A DNA stretch of 38,919 nt, from the NCBI GenBank assembly GCA_947302515.1, contig CAMYVT010000015.1, positions 1 to 38,919 on the forward strand. The letters are read 5' to 3'. The notes beneath the pieces were generated by a model. It did no database searches, had not been told where the DNA came from, and saw only the letters and a list, made by a program, of their open reading frames with translations. This stretch comes from an uncultured Caryophanales bacterium (GTDB taxonomy: Bacteria; Bacillota_I; Bacilli_A; RF39; UBA660). A program made the translations under genes and the position numbers. Numbering within the stretch: position 1 is the first letter of the stretch; each line of letters begins with the position of its first letter. Positions 22,857 through 30,794 of this stretch are shown piece by piece.

Positions 22857-23537
22857 ATGGATTATATACAAAAAGAATTATTTAAATTACAAGATAAGGA
22901 ATATGGTATTTTTCAAACTAAATTGATTCTAACAGCTAGTCCTGATGTTTTTATAGGTGTTCGTACACCTGAACTTAGAAAATTTGCTAAAGAATTAGTT
23001 AAAAATAATAATTATTCTACTTTTTTAAATGATTTACCACATAAGTATTTTGATGAGAATCAATTACAAGCTTTTATTATTTCAGAAATAAAAAATTATG
23101 ATGAATGTATTACTTATTTAAATATTTTTCTACCTTATGTAGATAATTGGGCTACTTGTGATCAGATGTCTCCTAAGATATTTAAAAAAAATAAAGATAA
23201 ATTATTAAGTGAAATAAAAAAATGGATTAAATCTAAAGATACATATACTATACGATTTGGTATAGGTATGCTTATGCAGTATTATTTAGATGAAGATTTT
23301 AAAATTGAATATTTAAATTGGGTTTCTAAAATTAAATCAAAAGAGTATTATGTTAATATGATGATTGCCTGGTTTTTTGCCACAGCACTAGCTAAACAAT
23401 ATGATTCAACTATTCCATATATAGAAAATAATAAACTTGATGTTTGGACACATAATAAAGCTATTCAAAAATCATTAGAAAGCTATCGTATTACTCCTGA
23501 TAGAAAGGAATACTTACGAAATTTAAAAACTAAATAG
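22857..23537 (+). CDS. DNA alkylation repair protein (AlkD-like HEAT-repeat glycosylase)
   Basis: 226-aa all-helical protein of the AlkC/AlkD family, which excises bulky or positively charged alkylated bases by a non-flipping mechanism. Family landmarks: GVRTPELRKFAKEL near residue 35-48, DLPHKYFDENQLQAF, VDNWATCDQMSP, TIRFGIGMLM and NKAIQKSLESYRI. Catalytic Asp/Trp/Tyr residues are plausible in WATCD but I did not align them formally. GGAGATG precedes the ATG. Codon use shifts here to T-ending codons shared by the genes to its right. Confidence 0.88.
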   Translation: MDYIQKELFKLQDKEYGIFQTKLILTASPDVFIGVRTPELRKFAKELVKNNNYSTFLNDLPHKYFDENQLQAFIISEIKNYDECITYLNIFLPYVDNWATCDQMSPKIFKKNKDKLLSEIKKWIKSKDTYTIRFGIGMLMQYYLDEDFKIEYLNWVSKIKSKEYYVNMMIAWFFATALAKQYDSTIPYIENNKLDVWTHNKAIQKSLESYRITPDRKEYLRNLKTK

Positions 23538-23565
23538 AGTATAATTAGATGATAATAATTAATAA

Positions 23566-23591
23566 AAAAGAACTAGCTATAAGTTCTTTTT
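23566..23591 (+). terminator. intrinsic terminator
   Basis: AAAAGAACT / AGTTCTTTT with a 7-nt loop, after the AlkD-like gene. Confidence 0.75.
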
Positions 23592-23659
23592 ATTATGTCT
23601 TAATTCTATTGATTTTTATTTTTTATTATATATAATATATGCTTGAAAGGAGTGATTTC

Positions 23660-23995
23660 TTGATATACTTTAATTCAAATCCTAATATTAAATTTTTTGA
23701 AAGAAATACTTGTAAAATTAATAGATCTAGTAAAGCATATTCATTTTTTCTTAATGAATATAGAGGAATAAAAACTAATGATTATGATTATTTATTATCA
23801 AGTCATCAAAAGAAAAGAGGAATTATTTCTTCTTTTATAGGTGATATGTTGGAAGATGATTCTTCTATTATAGTAAAGCCTGGTACTGTTGGTCATATGT
23901 ACTTTACTAGTGAATTTGGTCATGATTTTCCTGAAGATAAAGATCATAATTTAATAATATCTGATGATTTAGATAATGTTAGGATTGCTAAATAA
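23660..23995 (+). CDS. hypothetical protein, 111 aa
   Basis: Unrecognised soluble protein: IYFNSNPNIKFFERNTCKIN, a helical middle and a C-terminal part GTVGHMYFTSEFGHDFPEDKDHNLIISDDL with three His and many acidic residues. The start is placed at TTG 23660 because AAAGGAGTGAT lies at the proper distance; ATG 23639 has no ribosome site in front. Flanked by terminators on both sides, so it is a single-gene unit. Confidence 0.55.
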   Translation: MIYFNSNPNIKFFERNTCKINRSSKAYSFFLNEYRGIKTNDYDYLLSSHQKKRGIISSFIGDMLEDDSSIIVKPGTVGHMYFTSEFGHDFPEDKDHNLIISDDLDNVRIAK

Positions 23996-24022
23996 AAACA
24001 AGTAGTTATCTACTTGTTTTTT
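23995..24022. terminator. bidirectional terminator
   Basis: AAAACAAGTAG / CTACTTGTTTT with a 4-nt loop and T run, between convergent genes. Confidence 0.85.
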
Positions 24023-24027
24023 AATTA

Positions 24028-24948
24028 TTATTTTTCTAGTCTCATAGATTGTTCTTGCGACTTTTTTGCTTTTTGTGCTAGCTGAGCTACAAGTTTATTA
24101 TTTCTTTCCATTAATTCCATTATTTGTCTATTATTTTCATCTATTTGTCTTTGAATCTCTTCTTGAGAAAGAGTAGGGGATACATCTTCTTCAATCATTT
24201 GACTTATTTCTTGATTTGTTTCTTGTGTTTGTTGATGATCTAATTCTTCTTTATTCTCATTTGGATCTACTATACGTCCGTCTTTAATATATTTACTAAA
24301 TTTTTCTTTTACAATGTTATATACATCTTTAACAGTTTTTCCTGGAGCCATTTGTACTTTATCTATATCAATTCCTCTTTCAATAAAGATTTCTACCATT
24401 TTAAAAAATGGTGGGATATAGACATTTAAATCTTCTACTAAACTCTTAGTATTTCCTTTATATGCTGCTTCTATTTCTTCAAGTGGTTGAACATATATCC
24501 ATTGAAATAAAGCGTTATGGGCAAATGCACCTAATTGTTCTGGACAAAAATCATGAATTAATCCAACTCTTCTTATTAATTCTTCTTCATCAACTGTTTC
24601 TCTAAATGTTTCTCCTCGTAATCCTCTATCGCGGACTGCTAGTGCTTCTTCATTCATTGCTGCTCTAGCAAGAGTACTAATTGATTCTCCTGGACCACCA
24701 TTTACACCTAATTCTCTACGTGTTGCTAAATCTAATATTTGTGGATTTTTATAATCTATTCCTCTATCAATATCTCTTAATCTATCAGCATAGTCTTGTT
24801 CTCTCATACCTTGAGCTAATGCTTTTGGAAAATGCAAATAATCTGGGTGTCTATCACCTAAATATTTTTTACACCATTCTATTATTTCTTGATCAGTTTT
24901 TCCCTCAAATATTCTAGGACTAACTATAACTTCTTCTTTATCATACAT
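24028..24948 (-). CDS. hypothetical protein with C-terminal coiled coil, 306 aa
   Basis: Not recognised. Residues 1-220 are a soluble, Arg/Glu-rich helical domain (DQEIIEWCKKYLGDRHPDYL; HNALFQWIYVQPLEEIEAAY); 221-255 is a low-complexity Gln/Glu linker; 256-306 is a clear coiled coil (EEIQRQIDENNRQIMELMER). No enzymatic motif, no signal peptide or membrane segment. TTAGGAGATGAT precedes the start. It is single in its orientation between the 111-aa gene and the EEP gene, whose promoter is divergent. Confidence 0.6.
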   Translation of the reverse strand: MYDKEEVIVSPRIFEGKTDQEIIEWCKKYLGDRHPDYLHFPKALAQGMREQDYADRLRDIDRGIDYKNPQILDLATRRELGVNGGPGESISTLARAAMNEEALAVRDRGLRGETFRETVDEEELIRRVGLIHDFCPEQLGAFAHNALFQWIYVQPLEEIEAAYKGNTKSLVEDLNVYIPPFFKMVEIFIERGIDIDKVQMAPGKTVKDVYNIVKEKFSKYIKDGRIVDPNENKEELDHQQTQETNQEISQMIEEDVSPTLSQEEIQRQIDENNRQIMELMERNNKLVAQLAQKAKKSQEQSMRLEK

Positions 24949-25069
24949 ATAATCATCTCCTAATTATTACTAATTAAATTATATCATATTATATTTTAAT
25001 ATTATTATTTTGTGTTTTTAAATATGTTTATAAATGTAAAGTTTATAGTATTAATAAATATATATTTTA

Positions 25070-25078
25070 TGATATAAT
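25070..25078 (+). promoter_or_regulatory. extended -10 promoter
   Basis: TGATATAAT 28 nt before the EEP-phosphatase gene, in AT-rich spacer. Confidence 0.65.
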
Positions 25079-25106
25079 AAATTTGTTATGAAATGGAGTT
25101 TGTAGT

Positions 25107-26363
25107 ATGAGAAAAAACGATGTATTAAAAGCAGTTAATAAGAAAAATACAAATAATAAGACTACAACTAGTAAAAAGAAAAAAACTGTTTCTAAAAAGA
25201 GAAAAGAAGTAAAAAAAGTAGTTCCTAAAACTACTCCTGAAGTTATTGTTAAAGAAGAGATAATTAATAAAGAAATAGTAGAAGAAAATATTCCTTTTAA
25301 AATTAAATTAAAAAGATTTGGTATTAAATTACTAATTGCTTTAGTTATATTTATTGCTTTATTATTAGCATTCTTTACTTTAACAGAATATAAACCTAAA
25401 GATGTAGAGAAACTTACTATATCTGGTGAAGGATTCTTTACTTTAAATCCTAATGATACATTTAGTATTATGACTTGGAATGTTGGATATGGTGCTTTAG
25501 GTGATAATGCTGATTTCTTTATGGATAATGGTACGATGGTTAAAACTGCTGATAGAAATAGAATTAATAAGAATTTAGCTTCTATTAGAAATGTTATATC
25601 TAATGATAAACCTCAGATTATATTTCTACAAGAAGTAGATGTTTCTTCTACTAGAGCTAGTCATGTTAATGAATTATCATTATTTAGAAATCATTTGTAC
25701 AATTATTCATCAGCTTTTGGTACTAATTTTAAAGTTACATATTTGCCATATCCTATAGGAGAACCTATTGGTAGGGTTCACTCTGGTATAGCAACTTTTT
25801 CTAAATATACAATGAGTGATGCTAAAAGAATACAGCTTCCTAGTAGTTTTATTTGGCCTGTTAGTACTGTTAATTTAAAAAGATGTTTAGTAGTTACTAG
25901 AATACCTATTAAAGATAATGAAAAAGAACTTGTTCTTATTAATTTACATCTAGAAGCATATGATTCTGGTAAAGGAAAAGAATTACAAACTAAAAAGTTA
26001 TTAGAAGTTATGAATAAAGAAAAGAAAAAAGGTAATTATGTTATAGTAGGTGGAGATTTTAATCAGACTTTTGATTGTATTGATTCTTCTCAATATCCAT
26101 TACAAGATAAAGTATGGAAACCTGGAGAGATTAATATTAAAGATTTTGGTAAAGGATGGAATTTCTTAATGGATAATACTAATCCTACTTGTAGAAGTCT
26201 TGATAAACCTTATGTTGATGCTGATAAAGATAAATTCCAATACTATTTAATTGATGGATTTATTGTTACTGATAATATTAAAGTAAATTCTGTTAAAACA
26301 GAAAATCTTGATTTTGTTGCTAGTGATCATAATCCTGTTATAATGAATGTTACATTAAGTTAA
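25107..26363 (+). CDS. membrane-anchored endonuclease/exonuclease/phosphatase (EEP) family protein
   Basis: 418 aa. Lys/Thr-rich cytoplasmic N-terminus (1-58), one membrane helix at about 69-91 (GIKLLIALVIFIALLLAFFT), then an extracellular EEP domain: MTWNVGYG, IIFLQEVD (metal-binding Glu), NLHLEAYD, VGGDFNQTFDC and the catalytic ASDHNPV at the end. EEP enzymes are Mg-dependent phosphodiesterases (nucleases, sphingomyelinases, inositol phosphatases); the surface location fits a lipid or nucleic-acid hydrolase. A strong terminator follows. Confidence 0.88.
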   Translation: MRKNDVLKAVNKKNTNNKTTTSKKKKTVSKKRKEVKKVVPKTTPEVIVKEEIINKEIVEENIPFKIKLKRFGIKLLIALVIFIALLLAFFTLTEYKPKDVEKLTISGEGFFTLNPNDTFSIMTWNVGYGALGDNADFFMDNGTMVKTADRNRINKNLASIRNVISNDKPQIIFLQEVDVSSTRASHVNELSLFRNHLYNYSSAFGTNFKVTYLPYPIGEPIGRVHSGIATFSKYTMSDAKRIQLPSSFIWPVSTVNLKRCLVVTRIPIKDNEKELVLINLHLEAYDSGKGKELQTKKLLEVMNKEKKKGNYVIVGGDFNQTFDCIDSSQYPLQDKVWKPGEINIKDFGKGWNFLMDNTNPTCRSLDKPYVDADKDKFQYYLIDGFIVTDNIKVNSVKTENLDFVASDHNPVIMNVTLS

Positions 26364-26397
26364 TAAAAGTAAAGATGTCTTTACTTTTATTTTTTTA
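26362..26397 (+). terminator. intrinsic terminator
   Basis: 13-bp stem AATAAAAGTAAAG / CTTTACTTTTATT with an ATGT loop and T run; overlaps the EEP stop. Confidence 0.9.
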
Positions 26398-26437
26398 TAT
26401 TTTTTTGTATAATTTATATAGAATAGGAGTTGTTTAT

Positions 26438-27742
26438 ATGTCTATAATTGCATCTTTTATAGTACCTCATCCTCCACTTGCTATACCTGAAGTGGGTAGA
26501 GGAAGTGAAAAGCAAATTACTTTAACAATAGATTCTTATAATAGAATTAGTAAAGAAATAGCTGAATTAAAACCTGATACAATTATTATTTCTAGCCCTC
26601 ATGCTCCATATTTATATAATTCATTCTTTATATCTAATACTGATAAGATGATAGGAGATATGGGTAATTTTGGGGCTAATGATATAACATTTAATGAAAA
26701 TATTGATATTGATTTAGTTAGTTTAATTAAAAAATATGCAAATGAAGATAATTTATTAATTGAAGATAGAAAATATGATATTTTAGATCATGGTACTATG
26801 GTACCTTTATATTTTATTCGTAAATATTTAAAAAAATATAATATTGTTGTTATGGGATTATGTGATATATCATTAGAAGAAAATTATAAGATGGGTAAAG
26901 CTATTCAAAAAGCTGTTGATGAATCTAATAAAAATGTTGTATTTGTTGCTAGTGGTGATTTATCTCATAAATTGCAAGAATATGGTCCTTATGGATTTAC
27001 TCCTGAAGGACCTGTTTATGACAGAAGAATAATGGATGATTGTAGTAAAGCTAATTTTAATAATTTACTTGATTATAATCTTATTTTTTTAGAAACTGTT
27101 GCTCAATGTGGACATAGATCTTTTTGTATGATGGCTGGAGCATTAGACAATATTAAAGTTAAATCAATGTTTTATTCTCATGAAGATGTTACTGGTGTTG
27201 GTTATGGAATAATTAGTTATTATCCTGATAGTAGTGATCCTTATGTAGCTCTTGCTAGAGAAACAATTATTAAATATATTTCTACTGGTAAAATTATTAA
27301 TACTAGTAGTGTTACTGATCAATATATGCTTAATAATAAAGCTGGGGTTTTTGTATCTATTCATAAATTTGGTATGCTTAGAGGTTGTATTGGTACATTT
27401 TTACCTACTAGAAGTAATATTGCAGAAGAAATAATTAATAATGCTATTAGTGCTTCTACTGAAGATCCGAGATTTATTCCAATTAAAAAAGAGGAATTAG
27501 AAGACTTAGATATTAATGTAGATGTATTAACTGCTCCAGAAGATATATCTTCTAAAGATGAACTTGATCCTAAGAGATATGGAGTTATTGTTTCTAGTGG
27601 TTTAAAAAGAGGGTTATTATTACCTGATTTAGAGGGTGTTGATACAATTGATGAGCAAATTGATATAGCTAAAAGAAAAGCCCGTATTACTGATAATGAA
27701 GTAATAACATTAAAACGATTTGAAGTTGTTCGCCATAAATAG
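26438..27742 (+). CDS. AmmeMemoRadiSam system fusion (MEMO-like + AMMECR1)
   Basis: 434-aa fusion of the A and B proteins of the AmmeMemoRadiSam system. N-terminal 260 residues are the MEMO/LigB-like domain (SFIVPHPPLAIPEVGRGSE, SSPHAPY, HGTMVPLYF, FVASGDLSH); C-terminal 170 residues are AMMECR1 (GVFVSIHKFGMLRGCIGTF, STEDPRFIPI, RGLLLPDLEGVDT). The system is usually completed by a radical-SAM enzyme, which is not adjacent here. Biochemical role is not established. ATG 26438 follows AATAGGAGTTG; the longer upstream frame runs through the preceding terminator and is not used. Confidence 0.9.
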   Translation: MSIIASFIVPHPPLAIPEVGRGSEKQITLTIDSYNRISKEIAELKPDTIIISSPHAPYLYNSFFISNTDKMIGDMGNFGANDITFNENIDIDLVSLIKKYANEDNLLIEDRKYDILDHGTMVPLYFIRKYLKKYNIVVMGLCDISLEENYKMGKAIQKAVDESNKNVVFVASGDLSHKLQEYGPYGFTPEGPVYDRRIMDDCSKANFNNLLDYNLIFLETVAQCGHRSFCMMAGALDNIKVKSMFYSHEDVTGVGYGIISYYPDSSDPYVALARETIIKYISTGKIINTSSVTDQYMLNNKAGVFVSIHKFGMLRGCIGTFLPTRSNIAEEIINNAISASTEDPRFIPIKKEELEDLDINVDVLTAPEDISSKDELDPKRYGVIVSSGLKRGLLLPDLEGVDTIDEQIDIAKRKARITDNEVITLKRFEVVRHK

Positions 27743-27807
27743 ATTTTACTATTGAAAAATAATATAAAATATTATAAAATTACTATAGAGTAGGCTAGGT
27801 GATTAGA

Positions 27808-28770
27808 GTGAATAATGGGGTTGATAATAATGTTGTTGTAGAACCTGTACTTACACCAATTGATAATACTGTTACTACAGCACCTCCTGTTGTTGTTACT
27901 GCTGATGCATTACAAGCAACAGTTACAAATACTGTGCCAGCTGGGGCAATGGATGTACAATCTACTGCTCCTATTAGTGTTGTTCCAGAAACAGTTCCTG
28001 CCACTGTACCAGAAATTATTCCAGCACCTAAAAAGAAAAAATCTATTCTACCATTACTTGTGTTTTTAATAATTGTTGGTTTGGGAGTTTTTGCTTACTA
28101 TACTAAATCTACAAGTGATAGAACTATTAGAGAATTAAGATATCAATGTAGTCCTTTGACAGAAACAAAAGAAGAAAAATCATTAGATGTTAATTCTACA
28201 TTAGTTCAAGATTTATATCATAAAGTATATACATCTATTAGAGAGGATTATTCTCAACCAGAATGGAATGATACAATGAAGATTTATCTTGCATATAGAC
28301 AAATTTCTGAACATGAGATGTATGATTCTAATTGTAATTTATTTAGTAGAGGAAATATGGAACCTTATACTTGTGTAGTATCTACAAACTTTGTTCCTAA
28401 AGCATTTAAATCTTCTACTTTACGATTAGAATGGAAAAAGTTATTTGGAGAAAATACTTCAATGCCTCTAATTAATATTAAATTACAAAATGGATGTATT
28501 GGTGGTTTTGAATATATTGCTGAAAGAGATGAATATGTTCAAGGATACTGTAAAGAACCTGTTGCAACTTCTTTTAAAGTTGATAAGAAACTTACAGAAG
28601 CTGTATCTTCTAATAATACTATTATTCTTAAGGAAGAAGTTGAATATCATGCTAATGAAAAGATGCCTCTTCCTAGTTATTTAGTTAGTGGTACTTATTA
28701 TTATACTTTTAAGTTAGATATGAATTATAATTATATATTAATTAGTAAAAAATATGATCAGAAATATTAG
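27808..28770 (+). CDS. single-pass membrane protein with Pro/Val/Thr-rich N-terminus
   Basis: 320-aa unrecognised protein. A 65-residue low-complexity Val/Thr/Pro/Ala-rich segment is followed by KKKK, a membrane helix at about 72-91 (ILPLLVFLIIVGLGVFAYYT) and an extracellular domain of 225 residues with five cysteines in pairs (RYQCS, NCNLF, YTCVV, NGCIGG, GYCKEP), which might form disulfides. The start is GTG 27808 with AGGTGATT upstream; GTG 27799 is weaker. It lies just upstream of an MBL-fold gene (14-nt gap), probably one operon. Confidence 0.65.
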   Translation: MNNGVDNNVVVEPVLTPIDNTVTTAPPVVVTADALQATVTNTVPAGAMDVQSTAPISVVPETVPATVPEIIPAPKKKKSILPLLVFLIIVGLGVFAYYTKSTSDRTIRELRYQCSPLTETKEEKSLDVNSTLVQDLYHKVYTSIREDYSQPEWNDTMKIYLAYRQISEHEMYDSNCNLFSRGNMEPYTCVVSTNFVPKAFKSSTLRLEWKKLFGENTSMPLINIKLQNGCIGGFEYIAERDEYVQGYCKEPVATSFKVDKKLTEAVSSNNTIILKEEVEYHANEKMPLPSYLVSGTYYYTFKLDMNYNYILISKKYDQKY

Positions 28771-28784
28771 AAAGAAGGATGAAC

Positions 28785-29312
28785 ATGGAAATTAAATGTG
28801 TTGTTACTGGATATTTAGATGAAAATTGTTATGTTCTAATTAATAAAGGAAAATGTTTAGTTGTTGATCCTGGAGATGATTATCCTAAAATTAAAGAGGC
28901 TATTGGAGATAATACTGTATTAGGTGTTTTAATAACTCATTCTCATGCTGATCATATTGGTGCTTTAAGGAATTTTCTTACTAAAAGAAGTATAAAAATA
29001 TTTAAAAGTAGTAATATAGATGATGGAATGTATTTTGATATTGGTGATTTTCATTTTCAAGGATTTCATACTCCTGGACATTCTAAAGATTCTGTTACAT
29101 TCTATTTTCCAGAAGAAAAAGCAATGTTTGTAGGAGACTTTATATTTAAAGAAAGTGTTGGACGTACTGATTTACCTACAGGTAATGCAGATGAGTTAAA
29201 AGAAAGTATAAATTGGTTGTTAGAGTATGAAGATGATACAGAATTATATCCTGGACATTTTGATACTACTACATTAGGTTATGAAAGAAAAAACAATCCT
29301 TATTTAAAGTGA
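28785..29312 (+). CDS. metallo-beta-lactamase-fold hydrolase (glyoxalase II-like)
   Basis: 176-aa MBL-fold hydrolase. Metal ligands are all visible: THSHADHIG (HxHxDH), TPGHS, GDFIF and YPGHF. It matches the short glyoxalase II-like/YcbL-type proteins found in many bacteria, whose substrate may be S-lactoylglutathione-like thioesters or unknown. ATG 28785 has AAAGAAGGATG in front. Follows the membrane protein gene by 14 nt. The stop codon lies in the terminator hairpin. Confidence 0.9.
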   Translation: MEIKCVVTGYLDENCYVLINKGKCLVVDPGDDYPKIKEAIGDNTVLGVLITHSHADHIGALRNFLTKRSIKIFKSSNIDDGMYFDIGDFHFQGFHTPGHSKDSVTFYFPEEKAMFVGDFIFKESVGRTDLPTGNADELKESINWLLEYEDDTELYPGHFDTTTLGYERKNNPYLK

Positions 29313-29322
29313 TTGTTTTTTA
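29288..29322 (+). terminator. intrinsic terminator
   Basis: AAAAAACAATC / GATTGTTTTTT with a 12-nt loop; includes the MBL gene stop. Confidence 0.82.
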
Positions 29323-29332
29323 TATGTTTTTA

Positions 29333-29341
29333 TGTTATTAT
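29333..29341 (+). promoter_or_regulatory. extended -10 promoter
   Basis: TGTTATTAT, 25 nt before the GTG start of the 100-aa gene. Confidence 0.5.
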
Positions 29342-29366
29342 AGAGAACCATAAGAGGTGGTTACCT

Positions 29367-29669
29367 GTGAAAGTCTGGACTAAAGTTGGTATTAGAAAAC
29401 AAAATCAACAAGTAGAACGCATTTCTAAATCCTTTTTAAATTATTTATATGGTTATGGACCTATTAGAGATATATGCCGTAAATATAATATTTCTCCAGA
29501 GGATAGGGGAATGCTAGAACAATATACAGCTAATAGAATATCTGGTTTATTACTTTTATTTCTATCAAAGGATTATCAAAGAATAAATGATATTGCTAAT
29601 AAATATGATTTAAATTCAGCTTCTAATTTAGATATTTTTCCTGAAATTGAAGGTTATATAGAAAAATAA
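29367..29669 (+). CDS. hypothetical protein, 100 aa
   Basis: Small all-helical protein, not recognised (KVWTKVGIRKQNQQVERIS, YLYGYGPIRDICRKYN, GMLEQYTANRISGLLLLFLS). Segments 45-56 and 80-92 look like degenerate HTH-like helices, but no clear DNA-binding signature. Start at GTG 29367 with AGAGGTGGTT upstream. A terminator follows within a base of the stop. Confidence 0.5.
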   Translation: MKVWTKVGIRKQNQQVERISKSFLNYLYGYGPIRDICRKYNISPEDRGMLEQYTANRISGLLLLFLSKDYQRINDIANKYDLNSASNLDIFPEIEGYIEK

Positions 29670-29698
29670 AAATATAATGGTTTCCATTATATTTTTTT
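29670..29698. terminator. bidirectional terminator
   Basis: AAATATAATGG / CCATTATATTT with a TTT loop; shared by the 100-aa gene and the convergent 28-aa gene. Confidence 0.82.
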
Positions 29699-29783
29699 AA
29701 ATGAACATTATTACACTAACTATACTTAGTAGTGTTGCAATAAGCATTACAATAGCTACTATCTTTATTAATTTATCACTCAT
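29697..29783 (-). CDS. 28-aa single-helix membrane protein
   Basis: A tiny gene on the minus strand: GAGGTGATT lies 3 nt before ATG (29783), the best ribosome site in this gap. The product is almost entirely one hydrophobic helix (IKIVAIVMLIATLLSIV) after a charged SDK start. Its stop is next to a bidirectional terminator. This size and layout are typical of small membrane regulators or assembly factors; the family is unknown. Confidence 0.5.
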   Translation of the reverse strand: MSDKLIKIVAIVMLIATLLSIVSVIMFI

Positions 29784-29885
29784 TACAATCACCTCACTAA
29801 TATTATTATATATAATTATTTATTATTTGTAAATTTATATCTACATAATATTTTTATTTATAAACAATAAAAAAATAAAAAATGT

Positions 29886-29926
29886 GTCAATTTACACTTG
29901 CAAATTTACATGTAATTATCTATAAT
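29886..29926 (+). promoter_or_regulatory. promoter of the HTH gene with palindromic operator candidate
   Basis: TTGCAA (29898-29903), 17-nt spacer, TATAAT (29921-29926). The palindrome GTGTCAATTTACAC (29884-29897) abuts the -35, and a second CAAATTTACAT follows at 29901. GTCAATTTACACT is also present, inverted, before hsdR. Confidence 0.55.
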
Positions 29927-29947
29927 TATGTTAGGAGGGTAATTAAT

Positions 29948-30715
29948 ATGAAAGAATTAAATACTATTTTAACGGAGTTGGGTATAAGTAAAGTACGTTT
30001 AGCTAAATATTTAGGTGTATCTCGTCAAATGCTTTATAATTATTTAGGTATTGATGATATTAATAATTGGCCTAAAGAGAAAGCTGCTAAACTACTTAGT
30101 TTATTAAATATAGAAGATATAAGTAGTCTAAATGATTTAAAGATTACTGGAGAATATATAATTGAAGTAGAGAATAGATTAAATGAAGGAGTAAAAGATT
30201 CTTCTAATAAAGAAGTTATTGCTGATTTAAAAGGATTTAATAAGAAAGAACAAGAATTGCTTTCTGATATTATATCTTTATTAAAAGAAAAATTATCTAA
30301 TGATAAATCTAAAGATTCATATAATGCATTTGTATATTTATATCATTTTATGCAATCAATGGAAACTAATGATGAATTAAAATATAATTTAGCTTATTTT
30401 TCTAAATCATTAGGATTTACTGATCCTATGGAATTTAATTTTAATAAAGATAAACAATTTGTATTTGAGAGTATTATGTTTAGTGCTATGACATTATATA
30501 ATAATGGTGGAAGTTCTAAAAATAAATTAGGAGATGCGCATAAGAGATTTGTTCAAAGCATAGAACAAAAGAAAGAAGAGAAGTTATCTCGTACGCAAGA
30601 ATTAAATACTGTTAAGATTCAAGCATTAAAAGAATTAGGATATATGGAAATTAATGAAGATAATGCTAAAGAAGTATTTGAGAAGATAGCAGAGATTCAG
30701 TCAAGAAAAGTTTAA
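29948..30715 (+). CDS. HTH-domain regulator, 255 aa
   Basis: N-terminal helix-turn-helix (ILTELGISKVRLAKYLGVSRQMLYNYLG, residues 7-34) typical of XRE/phage-CI-like DNA-binding domains, followed by a long helical region (KEQELLSDIISLLKEKL; FVYLYHFMQSMET) and a C-terminal helix-rich tail. No enzymatic motif. I do not recognise the family beyond the HTH. AGGAGGG precedes ATG 29948. The promoter holds two direct repeats of CAA(A)TTTACA that may be autoregulatory operators. Ends in a terminator and an AT-rich island of about 0.9 kb. Confidence 0.75.
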   Translation: MKELNTILTELGISKVRLAKYLGVSRQMLYNYLGIDDINNWPKEKAAKLLSLLNIEDISSLNDLKITGEYIIEVENRLNEGVKDSSNKEVIADLKGFNKKEQELLSDIISLLKEKLSNDKSKDSYNAFVYLYHFMQSMETNDELKYNLAYFSKSLGFTDPMEFNFNKDKQFVFESIMFSAMTLYNNGGSSKNKLGDAHKRFVQSIEQKKEEKLSRTQELNTVKIQALKELGYMEINEDNAKEVFEKIAEIQSRKV

Positions 30716-30731
30716 TTTCTTGACTTTTTTA
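30699..30731 (+). terminator. terminator of the HTH gene
   Basis: AGTCAAGAAA / TTTCTTGACT with a 7-nt loop and T run, overlapping the stop. Confidence 0.85.
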
Positions 30732-30753
30732 TTTTTAAAAATAGTAGGGGAGT

Positions 30754-30794
30754 AACAATAAGAGAGAAGTTCTATTCTCTCTTATTGTTTTATT
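30754..30794. terminator. strong inverted repeat, second terminator
   Basis: 15-bp perfect stem AACAATAAGAGAGAA / TTCTCTCTTATTGTT with a 6-nt loop, followed by TTATT. Confidence 0.7.

Noticed and set aside
24681..24917. Plus-strand hydrophobic frame within the 306-aa gene
   Set aside because: Composition is the mirror of the minus-strand coiled and Glu-rich coding sequence; no ribosome site.
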